From contig NZ_VSLG01000007.1 of the NCBI RefSeq assembly GCF_008919445.1, positions 1 to 64,000 of the forward strand: a stretch of 64,000 bases of DNA, written 5' to 3'. Numbering within the stretch: position 1 is the first letter of the stretch; every line of letters starts with the position of its first letter. The notes below the pieces were generated by a model that was given only the letters and a program-made list of their open reading frames with translations, was not told the DNA's origin and ran no database searches. The DNA comes from Serinicoccus kebangsaanensis (GTDB taxonomy: Bacteria > Actinomycetota > Actinomycetes > Actinomycetales > Dermatophilaceae). Shown one piece after another: positions 41,434 through 50,140 of this stretch. A program made the position numbers and the translations under genes.

Positions 41434-43248
41434 TCAACGCCCGACGGCATACCCCTGCATCCCCCTGGGGTTTGCCGCCGCGCTCAGCACGCCGGTCTCC
41501 GGGTCCCGGGCGACCGCACACATCCGGCCCAGGCTCCACGGACCCTGGTCGAGCACCTCGTGGCCCCGGTCCCGCAACCCCGAGAGGACCTCCGGACCGA
41601 GCCGCGACTCCGCGACGAGCACGCCGGGCTCGCTGGCGCGCGGGTGGAAGGACCCGGGGAAGCTCGTGGTGTGGAAGACCGGGGCGTCGACCGCCTCCTG
41701 CAGCCCGGCGCCCCCCGCGAGGTGGCGCAGCAGGAAGACGCTCTGCCACTGGTCCTGCTGGTCGCCGCCGGGGGTGCCGCAGGCCAGGACGGGTATGCCG
41801 TCGCGCAGCACCATGGTCGGCGACAGGGTCGTGCGCGGCCGGCGGCCCGGGACGAGCGAGCTGGGAAGCCCCTGCTCCAGCCACATCATCTGCAACCGGC
41901 TGCCGAGGGCGAAGCCGAGCTCGGGGATGAACGGGCTGGACTGCAGCCAGCCGCCGCTGGGCGTGGCCGAGACGAGCATCCCCCAGCGGTCCACGACGTC
42001 CACGTGGCAGGTGTCGCCGCGGGTCGCGCCGTCCCGCTGCACGGTGGGCTCGCCGGCGCTCCCGTCGGCGGGGTCCAGCGCCGCGCCCTCGGCCGCCACG
42101 GCCTGGGCGGCCAGTCGCGGCGGTCGTCCACCGGGGGAGCCGGGCCGCAGCTCTCGCGAGGCGCGGTCGCCGATGAGCGCGGCACGCCCGCGCAGGTAGT
42201 CCGCGCCGAGCAGCTCCTCCATCGGCACGAGGTCGTCGTCGGCGGCGCTGTCGCCGAGCCAGGCCTCGCGGTCGGCCATCGCCAGCTTCCAGGCCTCCAC
42301 CAGGACATGCACACCCTCGACCGTGTCGAGGTCGACCGGCCCGCCGCCCGGCGCGACCTCGTCGACCATCGCCAGCACCTGCAGCAGGGTCGGCCCCTGG
42401 CCCCACCGGCCGGTCTTGGCGATGGTGTGTCCACGCCAGGTGGCGGTGACGGCGTCCTCCCACGTGGCCTCGAAGCCGGAGACGTCCTCGGCGGTGATGA
42501 CCCCTGGCAGCACCGCGCCGCCGCTGTGCCGGAAGGCCCGCTGCGCGAAGGCACCGATCGCCTCGGCCACGAAGCCGTGGCGCCAGGCGGCGAGGACGGC
42601 GTCGATGCCCGCCTCCCGCGAGCCCCCGGCACGCACGGCGTCACGCTCGGCCGCGATGAGCCGCTCCAGCGTGTCCGCCCAGGCGGGGTTGCTGACCATG
42701 CTCCCGGGCTCGGGCGCTCGCCCGGCGGTGAGCCACTGGTCGGCCGAGGTGTGCCAGTCGGCGGTGAACAGCTCCCGCACTGACTCGATCGTCGAGCTCA
42801 CCCGCGCCACCACAGGGTGACCGTGGCGGGCGTAGTGGACCGCCGGGGCCAGTGCCTCCTGCGCGCTGAGCGTCCCCGTGTCGCGGAGCAGCGTCAGCCA
42901 CGCGTCGACCGCGCCGGGCACCGCCGTGGCCAGCGGTCCCGAGCCGGGCACCCGTTCCAGACCCGCCTCGGCGAAATGCTGCGGTGTCGCCCCGGCGGGT
43001 GCCGGCCCCTGGCCGCACAGGACGCGCGGGGTGGGGTCGTCGACGGAGGAGACGATGAGCGGCAGGTCGCCCCCGGGGCCGTTCAGGTGCGGCTCCACGA
43101 CCTGCAGCACGAAGCCGGCGGCGACCGCTCCGTCCGCGGCGTTGCCGCCGAGCTCGAGCATGCGCATCCCGGCGGAGGAGGCGATCCAGTGGGTGCTGGA
43201 CACCATGCCGACGGTGCCGGTCAGGGTCGGGCGGGTGGTGAAGCTCAT
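41434..43248 (-). CDS. Gamma-glutamyltransferase family protein (Ntn hydrolase)
   Basis: A 604-residue GGT-type precursor without an evident signal peptide. GTVGMVSSTHWIASSAGMRMLELGGNAADGAVA begins the large subunit. The autocleavage/nucleophile Thr is in RGDTCHVDVVD (about residue 413), followed by the small subunit with SATPSGGWLQSSPFIP and RPRTTLSPTMVLRDG. Such enzymes cleave gamma-glutamyl amides; some family members act on other acylated substrates. It is the last gene of an operon after the 27-residue peptide (3-base gap), an MFS exporter and a MarR regulator, suggesting defence against or metabolism of an exported compound. Confidence 0.85.
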   Translation of the reverse strand: MSFTTRPTLTGTVGMVSSTHWIASSAGMRMLELGGNAADGAVAAGFVLQVVEPHLNGPGGDLPLIVSSVDDPTPRVLCGQGPAPAGATPQHFAEAGLERVPGSGPLATAVPGAVDAWLTLLRDTGTLSAQEALAPAVHYARHGHPVVARVSSTIESVRELFTADWHTSADQWLTAGRAPEPGSMVSNPAWADTLERLIAAERDAVRAGGSREAGIDAVLAAWRHGFVAEAIGAFAQRAFRHSGGAVLPGVITAEDVSGFEATWEDAVTATWRGHTIAKTGRWGQGPTLLQVLAMVDEVAPGGGPVDLDTVEGVHVLVEAWKLAMADREAWLGDSAADDDLVPMEELLGADYLRGRAALIGDRASRELRPGSPGGRPPRLAAQAVAAEGAALDPADGSAGEPTVQRDGATRGDTCHVDVVDRWGMLVSATPSGGWLQSSPFIPELGFALGSRLQMMWLEQGLPSSLVPGRRPRTTLSPTMVLRDGIPVLACGTPGGDQQDQWQSVFLLRHLAGGAGLQEAVDAPVFHTTSFPGSFHPRASEPGVLVAESRLGPEVLSGLRDRGHEVLDQGPWSLGRMCAVARDPETGVLSAAANPRGMQGYAVGR

Positions 43249-43251
43249 GGA

Positions 43252-43335
43252 TCAGCCCAGCGCCGCCAGGACGGGGACGAGGATGAGGGCCGCCAGCGCG
43301 AGCAGCACGACGACACGACGGGTTCGGGCACTCAT
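43252..43335 (-). CDS. 27-residue single-helix membrane peptide
   Basis: ATG at 43335 opens a frame of 27 codons: a basic head (SARTRR) then a continuous hydrophobic helix (VVVLLALAALILVPVLAAL). The ATG overlaps the MFS stop (TGATG) and its stop lies three bases before the GGT start, so it is embedded in the operon and translationally coupled. The composition is that of a small membrane peptide that could sit against the transporter. No homologous family is known to me. Confidence 0.55.
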   Translation of the reverse strand: MSARTRRVVVLLALAALILVPVLAALG

Positions 43336-44615
43336 CAGGTCACCTTCTCAGGAAGTGGCTCGGTCAGCCGCACCAGGTAGACCGGGCGCGGCCAGCTGGC
43401 CCGGAACCGCAGCCGCAGGTGGTCGTGCCGCATCACGTGCAGGGCCGCGAGGGCAGCCGTGGCACCGCACATCACCGTCGCGATGAGCACGGTGGGCCGG
43501 GCACCGAACTGCTCGGCGAACCAGCCGAGGAAGGGCGAGCCGAGCGGCGTGCCGCCCATGAAGACGGCCATGTAGAGCGCCATCACCCGCCCGCGCACGG
43601 CGGGGTCGACGGTCAGCTGCACCATCGCGTTGGCGCTGACCATGACGGTGAGCGCGCACAGGCCGGTGGGGATGAGCAGCAGGGTGTATGCCGTGAACGT
43701 CGGCGCGAGCGCGATGAGCGCCGTGCAGCCGGAGAACGCCGCGAGCGAGCCCAGCAGCAACCGCCAGCGGGGCCGCTCCCGCCGGGCCGCGAGCAGGGCC
43801 CCCGCGAGCGACCCGATCGCCATGACCGAGCCGGTGATGCCGAACTCGGTGACGTCCTTGCCGAAGACCTCCGTGGACATGAGGGCGTTGAAGATCTGGA
43901 AGTTCATCCCGAAGGTGCCGTGCATGAAGGCGATGACCAGGATGAGCTGGATGTCGGAGCGACCGCGGACGTAGGCGATGCCCTCGCGCACGCGACCGCG
44001 GGGGCCGGTGCGGTCCCGGGTGGCCAGCTGGGACGGGTCCATCGCCAGCAGCGCGACGATCACCGCGACGAAGGTCAGCGCGTTGAGCAGCAGCGTCGGT
44101 CCGGTGCCGAAGGCGGCGATGAGCAGTCCGGCGGCCCCGGGGCCGATCAGCCGGCCGGAGTGGAAGGACGCGGAGTTGAGCCCGACCGCGTTCGTGATCT
44201 GCGCCTTCGGGACCATCTCGGAGACGAAGGCCTGACGGGCGGGGGCGTCCACGGCGGCCGCGGTGCCGGAGAGGAAGGCGAGCACGAACATGTGCCACAG
44301 CTCCATCTGGCCCGTGAGGACCGCCACCCCCATGACCGTCGCGAAGAAGGCCATTGCCGACTGGCTGACCAGCATCACGGCACGCTTGGAGAAGTTGTCG
44401 CTGATCGCGCCGGCCAGCGGCGAGAAGAGGAGGATCGGCAGGAACTGCAGGCCGGTGACCAGGCCGAGCGCCTGCGCCGAGTTGTCGGTGAGCTCGGTGA
44501 GCACCACCCAGTCCTGGGCGACGCGGCCCATCCAGGTCCCCGTGTTGGAGATGATGCCGCCGGTGGCGTAGATCCGGTAGTTGCGCACCGAGAGCGCGGA
44601 GAACATCGCGCTCAT
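43335..44615 (-). CDS. MFS exporter (enterobactin-exporter-like MFS_3 type)
   Basis: A 426-residue MFS protein of the EntS/DUF894-like type: the N-terminal FSALSVRNYRIYATGGIISNTGTWMGRVAQDWVVL block is characteristic. Helices 1-12 follow, with loop motif SDNFSKRAVM and a RVREGIAYVRGRSD middle segment. It would export a small molecule or drug. Its ATG overlaps the stop of the MarR gene (ATGA), and the operon continues into the small peptide and GGT genes. Confidence 0.87.
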   Translation of the reverse strand: MSAMFSALSVRNYRIYATGGIISNTGTWMGRVAQDWVVLTELTDNSAQALGLVTGLQFLPILLFSPLAGAISDNFSKRAVMLVSQSAMAFFATVMGVAVLTGQMELWHMFVLAFLSGTAAAVDAPARQAFVSEMVPKAQITNAVGLNSASFHSGRLIGPGAAGLLIAAFGTGPTLLLNALTFVAVIVALLAMDPSQLATRDRTGPRGRVREGIAYVRGRSDIQLILVIAFMHGTFGMNFQIFNALMSTEVFGKDVTEFGITGSVMAIGSLAGALLAARRERPRWRLLLGSLAAFSGCTALIALAPTFTAYTLLLIPTGLCALTVMVSANAMVQLTVDPAVRGRVMALYMAVFMGGTPLGSPFLGWFAEQFGARPTVLIATVMCGATAALAALHVMRHDHLRLRFRASWPRPVYLVRLTEPLPEKVT

Positions 44616-45094
44616 CGGGCCTCCCCGCTCCCGCTCGCCCGACTCTGCGCCCCGCCGCGGTCGGCCTCGAGCAGTCCTTCCAGCAGGTCGGTGGCGCGGC
44701 GCAGCACGGTCCGGTCGGCATCGCTCAGGCCCTCGATCCGGGCCGCCATCCAGGCGTCCCGCAGCTCCCGCTCCCTGCCCACCACGTCCCTGCCCTCGCC
44801 GGTCAGCGACAGCCGCACGAGGCGACCGTCGTCGGGGTCCGGGGAGCGGACGACATACCCGAGGTCGGCGAGCTGGTCGATGCTGCGGCTCATGCTCGGT
44901 GGGCTCACCTGCTCGATCGCCGCCAGCTCACCCAGGGTCCGCGGTTGCTCGTGCAGGCGGACCAGCACGCTGAAGTGGTGCGGGGCGATGGTGTTGCCGA
45001 CGTCGAAGCGCACCCTACGGGCGACCCGCATGCAGGCCATGCGCAGGTCGTGCGCCAGGGCTGCGGTGGCAGGGTCCGGGGCAGGGTCACTCAT
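44612..45094 (-). CDS. MarR-family transcriptional regulator
   Basis: A 160-residue winged-helix repressor with LGELAAIEQVSPPSMSRSIDQLADLGYVVR (recognition helix) and DPDDGRLVRLSLTGEG (wing), and a dimerisation helix at each end. It heads an operon encoding an efflux pump and probably represses it until a ligand binds. TAGACT on the minus strand lies nine bases before the ATG and falls within inverted repeats at 45098-45131, consistent with autoregulation. Confidence 0.9.
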   Translation of the reverse strand: MSDPAPDPATAALAHDLRMACMRVARRVRFDVGNTIAPHHFSVLVRLHEQPRTLGELAAIEQVSPPSMSRSIDQLADLGYVVRSPDPDDGRLVRLSLTGEGRDVVGRERELRDAWMAARIEGLSDADRTVLRRATDLLEGLLEADRGGAQSRASGSGEAR

Positions 45095-45097
45095 ACG

Positions 45098-45131
45098 ATC
45101 GTTAGTCTAACTCATTACCCGATCTAACGAT
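45098..45131. promoter_or_regulatory. Nested palindromes at the MarR operon promoter (probable operator)
   Basis: ATCGTTAG (45098-45105) and CTAACGAT (45124-45131) form an 8-base inverted repeat 34 bases long overall. Inside it GTTAG-T-CTAAC (45101-45111) is a second palindrome overlapping the minus-strand -10 TAGACT (45104-45109). A repressor bound here would occlude the promoter. Confidence 0.65.
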
Positions 45132-45147
45132 AGCTGAGCGGTGCGGT

Positions 45148-46611
45148 TCAGACCCCGAGGAGCCCTCGGATGGGGTCGATCCCGAAGTAGAGGAGGAAGA
45201 GCACGGCGACGAGCCACATCAGCGGGTGGATCTGGCCCGCCTTGCCGCGCACCACCTTGAGCAGCACCCAGGTGACGAAGCCTGCCCCGATGCCAGCCGT
45301 GATCGAGTAGGTGAAGGGCATGAAGACGATGGTCAGGAAGGCGGGGAAGGCGATCTCCATGTCGCCCCAGTCGATCCCGACCACCTGCTGCATCATGAGG
45401 AACCCCACGACCACCAGCGCCGGGGTCGCCGCCTCGTGCGGCACGATCGCCACCAGCGGGGAGAGGAACGTCGTGAGCAGGAAGAGCACCCCGGTCACCA
45501 TCGAGGCGAGGCCGGTCCGGGCGCCCTCGCCGACCCCGGACGCGCTCTCGATGTACGAGGTGTTGCTGCTCACCCCACCGGCACCGCCGGCGATCGCGCC
45601 GATCGAGTCGACGACCAGGATCTGCCGGGTCCGGGGCGGGTTGCCCTCCTCGTCCAGCAGACCGGCCTCCGCGCCGATCGCGACCATCGTGCCCATCGTG
45701 TCGAAGAAGTCGGCGAGCATGAGGGTGAAGACGAGCAGGAAGCAGGCGGTGATGCCGATCGCCTCGATCGAGCCGAGCAGGCTGAACTGCCCGAGCAGCG
45801 AGAAGTCCGGGGTGGACACGACGCTCTCCGGGAGCGCCGGCACACCGAGCCCCCAGCCCGTCGGGTTGTCCCCCTCCGGGGTCTGCGGCCCGACGGCGAA
45901 GACCGCCTCCACGAGGATCGCCAGCAGGGTGCCCCCGACGATGCCGTAGAGGATGGCGCCCTGCACCCGCAGCGCCATGAGGACCGCGATGGCGAACAGC
46001 GCCACGAGGAAGACGACCGTCGGCCAGCCCGAGAGGAACCCGCCCACGCCCAGCTCGACCGGCACCGGCCCCCCGGCGGGCTTGCGCACGATCCCCGCGT
46101 CGACCAGGCCGATGATGGTGATGAACAGCCCGATGCCCACGCTGATCGCCGTCTTGAGCTGGGTCGGCACGGCCCGGAAGACGGCCTCCCGGAATCCGGT
46201 GAGCACGAGCACCAGGATGATCAGCCCCTCGAGCACCACCAGACCCATCGCGTCGGCCCAGGTCATCCCCTCGAGGCTGGCGATGCCGTAGGCCACGAAG
46301 GCGTTCAGCCCCAGTCCGGTCGCCAGTGCGAGGGGGTAGTTGGCGACCACCCCCATGAGGATGGACAGCACCCCGGCGACGAGGGCTGTGCAGGCGGCGA
46401 TGACGGCGAGGTCTCCCCCGGCGAGCAGCTCACCGGTGCCGTCCGGCACCGTGCCGATGATCAGTGGGTTCAGGACGACGATGTAGGCCATCGTGAAGAA
46501 GGTCGCCAGCCCACCGCGCAGCTCACGCGCCAGCGTGGAGCCGCGCTGCGAGATCTGGAAGAACCTGTCGAGGGAGCCGGAGGGGCGCGCGTCCCGGGCG
46601 GTGGTCGACAT
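45148..46611 (-). CDS. NCS2-family purine/xanthine permease (AzgA-like)
   Basis: A 487-residue permease of the NCS2/AzgA type with 14 helices. MAYIVVLNPLII, GVVANYPLALATGLGLNAFVAY, LADFFDTMGTMVAIGAEAGLLDEEG and SNTSYIESASGVGEGARTGLAS are signatures of the guanine/hypoxanthine group, transporting purine bases with protons. The start at 46611 is chosen because TACGCT (46619-46624) lies seven bases before it and an upstream GTG at 46650 runs into the divergent gene. It shares an 18-bp intergenic region with DUF2530. Confidence 0.9.
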   Translation of the reverse strand: MSTTARDARPSGSLDRFFQISQRGSTLARELRGGLATFFTMAYIVVLNPLIIGTVPDGTGELLAGGDLAVIAACTALVAGVLSILMGVVANYPLALATGLGLNAFVAYGIASLEGMTWADAMGLVVLEGLIILVLVLTGFREAVFRAVPTQLKTAISVGIGLFITIIGLVDAGIVRKPAGGPVPVELGVGGFLSGWPTVVFLVALFAIAVLMALRVQGAILYGIVGGTLLAILVEAVFAVGPQTPEGDNPTGWGLGVPALPESVVSTPDFSLLGQFSLLGSIEAIGITACFLLVFTLMLADFFDTMGTMVAIGAEAGLLDEEGNPPRTRQILVVDSIGAIAGGAGGVSSNTSYIESASGVGEGARTGLASMVTGVLFLLTTFLSPLVAIVPHEAATPALVVVGFLMMQQVVGIDWGDMEIAFPAFLTIVFMPFTYSITAGIGAGFVTWVLLKVVRGKAGQIHPLMWLVAVLFLLYFGIDPIRGLLGV

Positions 46612-46629
46612 GCGGGCTAGCGTAGCGGC
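46612..46629. promoter_or_regulatory. 18-bp divergent promoter with shared -10 element
   Basis: The heptamer TAGCGTA (46618-46624) reads TAGCGT on the plus strand, six bases before the DUF2530 GTG, and TACGCT on the minus strand, seven bases before the NCS2 ATG. Both starts lack a Shine-Dalgarno. Two leaderless transcripts therefore seem to use overlapping -10 hexamers in opposite directions and cannot be initiated together. Confidence 0.55.
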
Positions 46630-46905
46630 GTGGACAGTCAGTCGGGACACGTCGAGGGGCCGGGGCCGGGCGACGAGCAGCAGGCGGACCCGGTGCGCCC
46701 TCCGGAGGTCACGCTGCGGACGATCACGCTGGTCCGCTGGGGCATCCTCGCGTGGTTCGTCGTCCTGGCGGTCCTGGTGCTCGTCCCCTCCCTGCGCAGC
46801 GGCGAGCGGGACTGGTGGGTCTGGGTGCCGGTGGCAGGGATCGTGCTCGGCACGCTGGGGTATGCCTACCTGCGGCGGGGCAAGGGCAACGCCGCCGAGG
46901 CGTGA
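46630..46905 (+). CDS. DUF2530 membrane protein
   Basis: A 91-residue actinobacterial protein with a disordered Pro/Gly/Asp head and two membrane helices (WGILAWFVVLAVLVLVPSL and VWVPVAGIVLGTLGYAYL) separated by a short RSGERDWW loop. This matches DUF2530, whose function is unknown. It is flanked by NCS2, cold-shock and DUF3027 genes, an order I recall as conserved in actinobacteria. Confidence 0.85.
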   Translation: MDSQSGHVEGPGPGDEQQADPVRPPEVTLRTITLVRWGILAWFVVLAVLVLVPSLRSGERDWWVWVPVAGIVLGTLGYAYLRRGKGNAAEA

Positions 46906-46920
46906 GCGTTCGTCCCCTGG

Positions 46921-47667
46921 TCAGCGCTCGCTGAAGACGATCTCGGTCTCGTCGTCGAGCACCGGTGGGTCGATCTTCTCCGAGGACCGCTTCTCGACAT
47001 CCACCTCGCTGTGCGCCCCGCAGCCGAAGTCGAGGGCCACCACACCGCCGTCGGCGGGCGACCACTCGTTGGCGCACACGCCGAAGACCGAGCGCAGGGC
47101 ACCGGACATGGGCAGGAAGTAGCCGCAGGTACGGCACGGCGCCGGCGCCTTCCGTGCGCTCTCGCTGCCCGGACCGCGGTCACCGTCCTGCCACCGCGTG
47201 GCCGCGGCCTCCCGACCCTCGGCGGACAGCACCCGGGGGCGCCCGAGGCCGAGCTCCCACAGGGCGAGGGCGTCGACCTCCTCGTCCCCGGTCGCCTCGA
47301 AACCGGGCTCCAGGTGGGGGTCCTCCTCGACGAACGCGGTGCGGTCGCCCGGGCCGATGTCGCCGGGGGCCAGCCGCTCGGCATACGGCACCCACTCGGG
47401 AGAGAGCAGGGCGTCCTCCCCGGGCAGCAGGTGCACCTCGCTGACGGTCGCCGTCCGTGCCCGCGGCACGCGCGACAGGGTGACCGCCCAGCGCCAGCCG
47501 GGGTAGGCCCCGGCCGTGCAGGCGAAGTAGTGCGTCGCGAGCCGCTCGGCCTCGAGGACGACCTCGAGGTGCTCCCCGACGGTCCCGGGCTCGGCGATCT
47601 CGCCCGCCGCGGCGCGCGCCACCTCGACGGCACCGGTCAGCACGGCATCGCTCCTGGGGGTGGGCAT
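46921..47667 (-). CDS. DUF3027 family protein
   Basis: A 248-residue protein of the actinobacterial DUF3027 family. The N-terminal half has HYFACTAGAYPGWRWAVTLSRVPRA and VSEVHLLPGEDALLSPEWVPYAERLAPGDIGPGD blocks. The C-terminal half carries a small metal-binding-like site (CRTCGYFLPMSGALR, FGVCANEWSPADG, DFGCGAHSE) with CxxC and further Cys/His, probably zinc. Function unknown. It is translated from the cold-shock gene's transcript, five bases downstream of that stop. Confidence 0.87.
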   Translation of the reverse strand: MPTPRSDAVLTGAVEVARAAAGEIAEPGTVGEHLEVVLEAERLATHYFACTAGAYPGWRWAVTLSRVPRARTATVSEVHLLPGEDALLSPEWVPYAERLAPGDIGPGDRTAFVEEDPHLEPGFEATGDEEVDALALWELGLGRPRVLSAEGREAAATRWQDGDRGPGSESARKAPAPCRTCGYFLPMSGALRSVFGVCANEWSPADGGVVALDFGCGAHSEVDVEKRSSEKIDPPVLDDETEIVFSER

Positions 47668-47672
47668 GCGGA

Positions 47673-48074
47673 CTACTTCCCCGCCTCGAACTGGTCGGCG
47701 ACGGCGCGCAGCGCCTTCGCCATGGCCATCCCGTGGGTGCGGTCCGGGTAGTGACCCTTGCGCAGCGACGTGGACGCCTGGTCGAGCAGGGTGATGAGGT
47801 CCTCGACGACGACCACCATCTCCTCGGCCGGCTTGCGGTCCCGCATGGACAGGCCGCGGGTGACCGACGGCGCGGGGTCGAGCAGCCGGACGTGCAGGGC
47901 CTGGTCGCCGCGCTTGCCGGCGACGATGTCGAACTCCACCTTGCTGCCGCGCTGCAGCGCACCCACGCCCTCGGGCAGCGCGGAGCGGGGCACGTAGACG
48001 TCGTTGCCCTCGTCGCTGGACAGGAAGCCGAAGCCCTTGTCCTCGTCGAAGAACCTGACCTTGCCGGTGGGCAC
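47673..48074 (-). CDS. Cold-shock domain protein with C-terminal extension
   Basis: A 133-residue protein. Residues 1-65 are a cold-shock domain with the RNP1-like GKVRFFDEDKGFGFLSS, RNP2-like VYVPRSAL and KVEFDIVAG. A ~65-residue helical C-terminal extension follows (VEDLITLLDQASTSLRKGHYPDRTHGMAMAKALRAVADQF), found in one actinobacterial subgroup. It binds single-stranded RNA or DNA. The GTG at 48074 makes it start as the family does (PTGKVRFF). DUF3027 follows on the same transcript. Confidence 0.9.
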   Translation of the reverse strand: MPTGKVRFFDEDKGFGFLSSDEGNDVYVPRSALPEGVGALQRGSKVEFDIVAGKRGDQALHVRLLDPAPSVTRGLSMRDRKPAEEMVVVVEDLITLLDQASTSLRKGHYPDRTHGMAMAKALRAVADQFEAGK

Positions 48075-48169
48075 GGGACACCTCACGGAGTGCTGGGGAT
48101 GGAACGCCGGACACCAGAGGATATCGCCCGCACCGCCCGGGGGGCGAATGCCTTTGCCGCCGGGATGCC

Positions 48170-50026
48170 TCAGGCCGCCAGGGCGACCTCGCCGGCGGGC
48201 TCCCGCGAGCCCGCCCGGACGAGGTCGGCATACGCTCCCCCGGCGCGCAGCAGCTCGCCGTGGGAGCCCTGCTCGACGATCCGGCCGGCCTCCAGGACGA
48301 CGACCAGGTCGGCGTTCCGCACGGTGGAGAGACGGTGCGCGATGGCGATCACGGTGCGGTCCCGCCCGAGCCGGTCCAGGGCGACCTGCACCGCGGCCTC
48401 GGTCCGGGTGTCCAGCGCGCTGGTGGCCTCGTCGAGGACGAGGACCTGGGGGTCGCGCAGCAGGGTGCGGGCCAGGGCGAGCCGCTGCTGCTCACCGCCG
48501 GAGAAGCGGTGGCCGCGGGCTCCGACGATCGTGTCGTAGCCCTCGGGCAGGGAGGTGATCAGGTCGTGGATCTGCGCGTCGGACGCGGCCTGCTCGATCT
48601 GCGCGTCGCTCGCGTCCGGGCGGGCGAACCGCAGGTTGTCGCGGACGCTGGCGTGCAGCAGGTAGGTCTCCTGGGTGACGACGCCGACGACCGCGGCCCG
48701 TTCGGCGGCCGGGAGGTCACGCAGGTCGACACCGTCGAGGGTGACCCGGCCCGTGGTGGGGTCGTCCAGCCGGGTGAGCAGGGAGGCGAGGGTGCTCTTG
48801 CCGGATCCGGTGTGCCCGACGAGGGCGACGGTCGACCCGGCGGGGATGGTGAGGTCGATGTCGGTGAGCGCGTCCTGCCCGGCGTCGGTATGCCGGTAGC
48901 TCACCCCCTCGAGGCGCAGCTGGCCGCGGACGGGCTCGGACAGGTGGCGCACCTGGGCGCCGGTGGGCTCGGCGACGTCGACCGGCAGGTCGAGGTACTC
49001 GAAGATCCGGCTGAACAGCGCCATCGACGCCGTCACCTGGACGCCGGTGGACAGCAGTCCCATGACCGGCCGGAACAGCCCGGCCTGGAGCGTGGTGACG
49101 GCGACGAGCGTGCCGATGGTGATGCCGTCGCCGGTGACGGGCAGACCGGCGACGAGGTAGAGCGCGGCCGGCACGACGGCGAAGACGATGCCCATGGTGG
49201 CCTGCCTCCAGCGGCCGGCGATCTGGGCCGCCACCTCCAGGTCGAGCAGGCCGGAGCTGGTGCCCTCGAACCGCTCGGCGAGCTGGCCCCCCGCCCCCAG
49301 GGTCTTGCTCAGCCGGGCACCGCTCACCGACAGCGACTCCTCCACCTGCGCGTGCAGACCGGCCAGCGCACGCTGGCGCTTCTCCGTGGCCTCCCGGCGC
49401 AGCCGGGCCACGGAGCGGGTGACCAGCACGGCCGGCGGGATCACGACGAGGGAGAGCAGGGCCAGCGTCGGGCTCAGGGCGAGCATGGCGATCAGGGTGC
49501 CCAGCACGGTCGCCACGTTGCCCGCCCACGAGGTGGCGGTGGAGGTGACCACGCCTTGGAGGCCCGACACGTCGTGGGTGAGGCGGGACTGGACCTCACC
49601 GGAGCGGGTGCGGGTGAAGAAGGACAGGGGCTGACGCTGCAGATGGGTGAAGAGGTCGCTGCGCAGCCCGTGCATGATGCGCTGGCCCATGGTCGTGGAC
49701 AGCCAGGTCTGGATCACGCCCAGGACGGCGCTGACGACGGCCACGCCGACCATCAGGCCGACGAGGACGAGCAGCAGCCGGACGTCCTGGTCCGGGATCG
49801 CCACGTCGACGATCTCCTTGGTGAGGAAGGGCGCGGCCAGCCCGAGCGTGGAGGTGGTGACGATGAGGACGAGCACCGCGGCGATGGTGCGACGGTGCGG
49901 CGCGAAGAGGGCGAGCACGCGTCGGGCGCTCACCGGGTGCGCGGCGAGCTGGGCGGTGTCCTTCGGGTCACGGCGGGTTCGGCCGCCGGAGCCACGTCCG
50001 GATGTGGGCAGGAGATCGGGGTCCAT
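48170..50026 (-). CDS. ABC exporter, membrane-ATPase fusion
   Basis: A 618-residue half-transporter: six membrane helices (48-330) then a nucleotide-binding domain. Walker A GHTGSGKST, Q-loop VTQETYLLHAS, signature FSGGEQQRLALARTLL, Walker B VLVLDEATSALD and the switch His in AHRLSTVR are intact, so it is catalytically competent as a homodimer. It likely expels lipids, drugs or peptides. It is divergent from a MarR gene whose product may control it. GAGGAGG precedes the ATG. Confidence 0.92.
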   Translation of the reverse strand: MDPDLLPTSGRGSGGRTRRDPKDTAQLAAHPVSARRVLALFAPHRRTIAAVLVLIVTTSTLGLAAPFLTKEIVDVAIPDQDVRLLLVLVGLMVGVAVVSAVLGVIQTWLSTTMGQRIMHGLRSDLFTHLQRQPLSFFTRTRSGEVQSRLTHDVSGLQGVVTSTATSWAGNVATVLGTLIAMLALSPTLALLSLVVIPPAVLVTRSVARLRREATEKRQRALAGLHAQVEESLSVSGARLSKTLGAGGQLAERFEGTSSGLLDLEVAAQIAGRWRQATMGIVFAVVPAALYLVAGLPVTGDGITIGTLVAVTTLQAGLFRPVMGLLSTGVQVTASMALFSRIFEYLDLPVDVAEPTGAQVRHLSEPVRGQLRLEGVSYRHTDAGQDALTDIDLTIPAGSTVALVGHTGSGKSTLASLLTRLDDPTTGRVTLDGVDLRDLPAAERAAVVGVVTQETYLLHASVRDNLRFARPDASDAQIEQAASDAQIHDLITSLPEGYDTIVGARGHRFSGGEQQRLALARTLLRDPQVLVLDEATSALDTRTEAAVQVALDRLGRDRTVIAIAHRLSTVRNADLVVVLEAGRIVEQGSHGELLRAGGAYADLVRAGSREPAGEVALAA

Positions 50027-50085
50027 ACGGGCCTCCTCGGGGGTGGGCCGGTCGTCGTCGCCGGCCGGAGCAGTCAGGTTTCAGA

Positions 50086-50134
50086 GGAGACAACACTGTG
50101 AGGTTACCTCTTTATTTCCTGGCCTCGCTAGACT
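50086..50134. promoter_or_regulatory. Promoter/operator region between the ABC exporter and MarR genes
   Basis: TAGACT (50129-50134) is the MarR -10, six bases before its ATG. Upstream lie the odd-length palindrome AGGT-T-ACCT (50102-50110), in the -35 region, and a wider AGAGG/CCTCT pair flanking it. These are candidate MarR binding sites that would affect both divergent genes. Confidence 0.45.
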
Positions 50135-50140
50135 GGCCCC

